64,000 bases of DNA. It comes from Anaerolineae bacterium (lineage in GTDB: Bacteria; Chloroflexota; Anaerolineae; Anaerolineales; UBA11579). Position numbers and translations under genes: made by a program. The stretch lies in NCBI GenBank assembly GCA_004297445.1, contig SCUK01000037.1, positions 1 to 64,000 of the forward strand. Reading direction: 5' to 3'. Positions 61,979-64,000 of this stretch are shown here, piece by piece (the stretch's first letter is position 1; each line of letters begins with the position of its first letter). Below the pieces are notes generated by a model. It did not search any database and was not told where the DNA came from. It worked only from the letters and a program-made list of their open reading frames with translations.

Positions 61979-62407
61979 ATGAGCGACATCTCCGGTTACG
62001 AAACGATTGAATACAACGGCACGCGCTATGCCGAAATCATCTGGGCAGACGCGCAGACGCCGCACACGACATTCTTCTCTCCGGCGGAGTCGTCCTTCCA
62101 GTTCGGACTGCTGGCGCATAAAGCCGGGCACCAGGAACCGCCGCACTATCACCGCGAGTTTGAGCGCAGCATCAGCGATTTGCAGCAAATGTTTGTGGTG
62201 CAGCGCGGCGTGGTGGTAGTGGAGCTGTACAGCGATGACGGCGACCTGCTGCGCGAGGTGACGCTTAAGGCCGGCGATGCGATCGTGCTGATTCACGGCG
62301 TGCATGCGCTGCGGGTGCTGGAAGATATGCAGTGCATCAGCGTGAAGCAGGGGCCGTTCCTGGGCACGGAATTTGACAAGGTCGAAGTGCAGGTCAAGAA
62401 GAAGTAA
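61979..62407 (+). CDS. Cupin-fold sugar-associated protein
   Basis: A 142-residue single-domain cupin. The beta-barrel motifs HQEPPHYHREFERS (His cluster) and LKAGDAIVLIHGVHALRVLE are present, and QMFVVQRGVVVVELYSDDG lies between. Location between a glycosyltransferase and the GT11-like gene suggests sugar binding, isomerisation or control of assembly, but the reaction cannot be named. Confidence 0.82.
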   Translation: MSDISGYETIEYNGTRYAEIIWADAQTPHTTFFSPAESSFQFGLLAHKAGHQEPPHYHREFERSISDLQQMFVVQRGVVVVELYSDDGDLLREVTLKAGDAIVLIHGVHALRVLEDMQCISVKQGPFLGTEFDKVEVQVKKK

Positions 62408-62416
62408 ACGGTCACG

Positions 62417-63256
62417 ATGATCGTCATCACCAGCCAGTTCGGGCAGTTGGGCAACCGCCTGCTCATCTTCGCCAAGTTCATCACCCTGGCGCGCCATGAA
62501 AACCTGCAACTGATGAATCTCGGATTTTCCACGTACGCGGAGCATTTTGAGGTGCTGCAACATGACCGGTTGTGCCGCTACCCTGCCGGGAAGCGCAGCG
62601 GGCGGGTTCAGGCGCGGCTGGCGCGGCTGTGGTACAAGCGCGCAGCGGGCACCCTGCCGGGCACTCGAGTAGTACACGCGGGACAGAGCAAGGAGTTCGA
62701 CCTGGCCGACCCGGAGTTTGTGGAGCAGGCGCGGCGTGGCACAGTGATCTTCGCCGGAGGCTGGCCGCGGTTGGATGTGGACTATAAAGCGGAGTATGCC
62801 GATGAGGTGCGGGCGTATTTCCGGCCGCGGGTGGACATCAAAGCGCGGGTGGCCGATGTAATGCACCGGGCGCGGCAAGATTGCGATGTGCTGGTGGGCC
62901 TGCATGTGCGGCAGGGAGATTACCGCACCTGGGAAGCCGGGCGGCACTACTTCAGCAGCGCGCAGTATGCGGCGCTGGCGCCGCGGCTGGCGGCGCTTTA
63001 TCCCGGCCAGCGGGTGAATTTCCTGGTGGTTTCGGATGAACGACAGGACCCGGCGGCATATGCCGGCCTGCCGGTTACCTTTGGGACAGGCAACATGATG
63101 GAAGACCTGTACAGCCTCGCGGCCTGTGACGCCATCGCCGGCCCAACGAGCACATTTGCCGGCTGGGCTTCGTTTTATGGGCGCGTGCCGCGCTGGAAGA
63201 TTGAGGACATTGAAGGACCGCTCACGTTGGCGAACTTGAAAACGGTGGCGGCATGA
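62417..63256 (+). CDS. GT11-like (alpha-1,2-fucosyltransferase-related) protein
   Basis: A 279-residue protein with the GT11-like N-terminus VITSQFGQLGNRLLIFAKF and the nucleotide-sugar motif VGLHVRQGDYRTW with H163, R165 and D168 (HxRxGDY). The C-terminal GPTSTFAGWASFYG corresponds to the conserved S-x-FSxWG region. It may use GDP-fucose or a related GDP-sugar; gmd at 22776 could supply the precursor. The stop overlaps the next gene by ATGA. Confidence 0.8.
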   Translation: MIVITSQFGQLGNRLLIFAKFITLARHENLQLMNLGFSTYAEHFEVLQHDRLCRYPAGKRSGRVQARLARLWYKRAAGTLPGTRVVHAGQSKEFDLADPEFVEQARRGTVIFAGGWPRLDVDYKAEYADEVRAYFRPRVDIKARVADVMHRARQDCDVLVGLHVRQGDYRTWEAGRHYFSSAQYAALAPRLAALYPGQRVNFLVVSDERQDPAAYAGLPVTFGTGNMMEDLYSLAACDAIAGPTSTFAGWASFYGRVPRWKIEDIEGPLTLANLKTVAA

Positions 63257-64000
63257 GCGAAGGATTCCGCATCAACTTGTATGGGGTTGGCCGCAGCGGC
63301 ACCAAGGCGGTGCAGACCTGGCTGGCTTACCTGCTGGCACGGCGGCACGGCGCGGTGTGGGTGAATTACGAGCCGCTGCGCTACAAGCATCGCAAGCTGG
63401 CCCCCTCCCACTATGGCTGGCGGGTGCACCGCAACACGCCGCAACTGCTGGACACCGCCGCGGCGCCCACTGGCGAGTTCGCCGCGTTTTGCCACATGCT
63501 GGCAGAGCATCCGGTGAACGTGACCAAGTTCATCCGCGGCAACGGGCGCATCAACGCCATCGACGCGGTGATGAAGCCGGACCTGTCGATTCTTATTGTG
63601 CGCGACCTGTATGAAGTGCTGGAATCGGTGTTGCGATTGAACTGGAGCTTGGTGGCAGATGATGTCGAATGGCAGCGGCTTTGCGCGGTTGGGCGGGGGC
63701 GGGTTGCTGCGCTGGACGCGGTCTTGAAGCCCGGCCAGGAGAACAAGATATTGGTTAACGCCGCACACTGGGCGCTGCACAATCTGCATGCGCTGGAGCA
63801 TTTGGAGACCACGTACGCGATTCCCTACAAGCGGCTCGACCTGGTGGAAGCGCTGGCAAAGCAGAAAGGGCTGGATACCTTTGGCACGCGCTTGAGCGGC
63901 CATGCCTTCTCCGGCAGTATTCACGGGGATGACGCCATCACGGAGGTTACGCCGCTAAAGGACGAAGAGCAACAAAACCCGCTGGCACGGCTGTGGGGGC
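63253..64000 (+). CDS. Sulfotransferase-like P-loop protein, partial at window end
   Basis: Open for 249 codons to the window edge, starting MSEGFRINLYGVGRSGTKAV. The GVGRSGT loop near the N-terminus matches the phosphosulfate-binding P-loop-like motif of sulfotransferases, and SILIVRDLYEVLESVLRL resembles the second cofactor-binding strand/helix (R...S). It would sulfate the polysaccharide if the assignment holds. The C-terminus is missing, so the family is only suggested. Confidence 0.65.
   Translation, partial: MSEGFRINLYGVGRSGTKAVQTWLAYLLARRHGAVWVNYEPLRYKHRKLAPSHYGWRVHRNTPQLLDTAAAPTGEFAAFCHMLAEHPVNVTKFIRGNGRINAIDAVMKPDLSILIVRDLYEVLESVLRLNWSLVADDVEWQRLCAVGRGRVAALDAVLKPGQENKILVNAAHWALHNLHALEHLETTYAIPYKRLDLVEALAKQKGLDTFGTRLSGHAFSGSIHGDDAITEVTPLKDEEQQNPLARLWG

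Overview
The window reads as a GC-rich chromosomal segment of a free-living bacterium, most likely a Chloroflexota (Anaerolineae-like) organism. This is inferred from lipoproteins whose signal peptide is followed by long Thr-Pro linkers, a T-box-controlled threonyl-tRNA synthetase, a stand-alone FmrO/Rmt-type 16S rRNA methyltransferase, and very dense ATGA-overlapping gene strings. No rRNA, CRISPR array, phage gene or transposase was found. One tRNA (Val, anticodon GAC) is present.

Layout. 1-4.7 kb (+): M19 dipeptidase and a membrane protein, tgt overlapping an aminoglycoside-resistance-type 16S rRNA methyltransferase, and an EamA permease. 4.8-12.7 kb (mostly -): zinc alcohol dehydrogenase, thrS with a complete T-box leader and promoter, dodecin, a GNAT acetyltransferase and a large beta-propeller lipoprotein. 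13.0-30.0 kb (-): one almost gapless cell-surface polysaccharide operon. It holds a nucleotide-sugar dehydrogenase, UDP-glucuronate epimerase, GDP-mannose dehydratase, a Wzx-type flippase, several glycosyltransferases, GT-C-like membrane proteins, an AsnB-type amidotransferase and, unexpectedly, a membrane adenylate cyclase. 30.0-33.3 kb (-): tRNA t6A and ribosome-modification genes (tsaE, tsaB, rimI), a family 4 uracil-DNA glycosylase, and a NUDIX-hotdog fusion.

33.3-45.9 kb is mixed accessory and housekeeping sequence: two tandem perfect hairpins, lipoproteins (one broken by an in-frame stop), urocanate hydratase, a winged-helix/nucleotidyltransferase pair resembling a toxin-antitoxin module, carbonic anhydrase, an Rrf2 regulator, UDP-glucose dehydrogenase, methyltransferases, a DsbA-like oxidoreductase and a phosphoesterase. 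46.2-52.7 kb (+): a coenzyme A operon (panB, panE, panC, coaX, coaBC, with a methyltransferase and two small proteins), probably preceded by a structured leader with a terminator. 52.8-64 kb (+): a second polysaccharide locus with GT4, GT2 and GT11-like transferases, a second AsnB, a cupin and a sulfotransferase-like protein. It contains one frameshifted transferase, one truncated membrane-protein remnant and one gene of mosaic composition.

The most striking unexplained structure is a set of small non-coding repeats. One family of six copies, with an inner GTCAACGAG...CTCGTTGAC inverted repeat, sits directly after stop codons in most gaps of the CoA operon and inside the thrS 5' leader. A second palindromic family (core GGGCTGAAGCCC) supplies stop codons to genes and, in one case, encodes the linker joining a NUDIX domain to a hotdog thioesterase domain. 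Together they suggest mobile palindromic elements that reshape gene ends.
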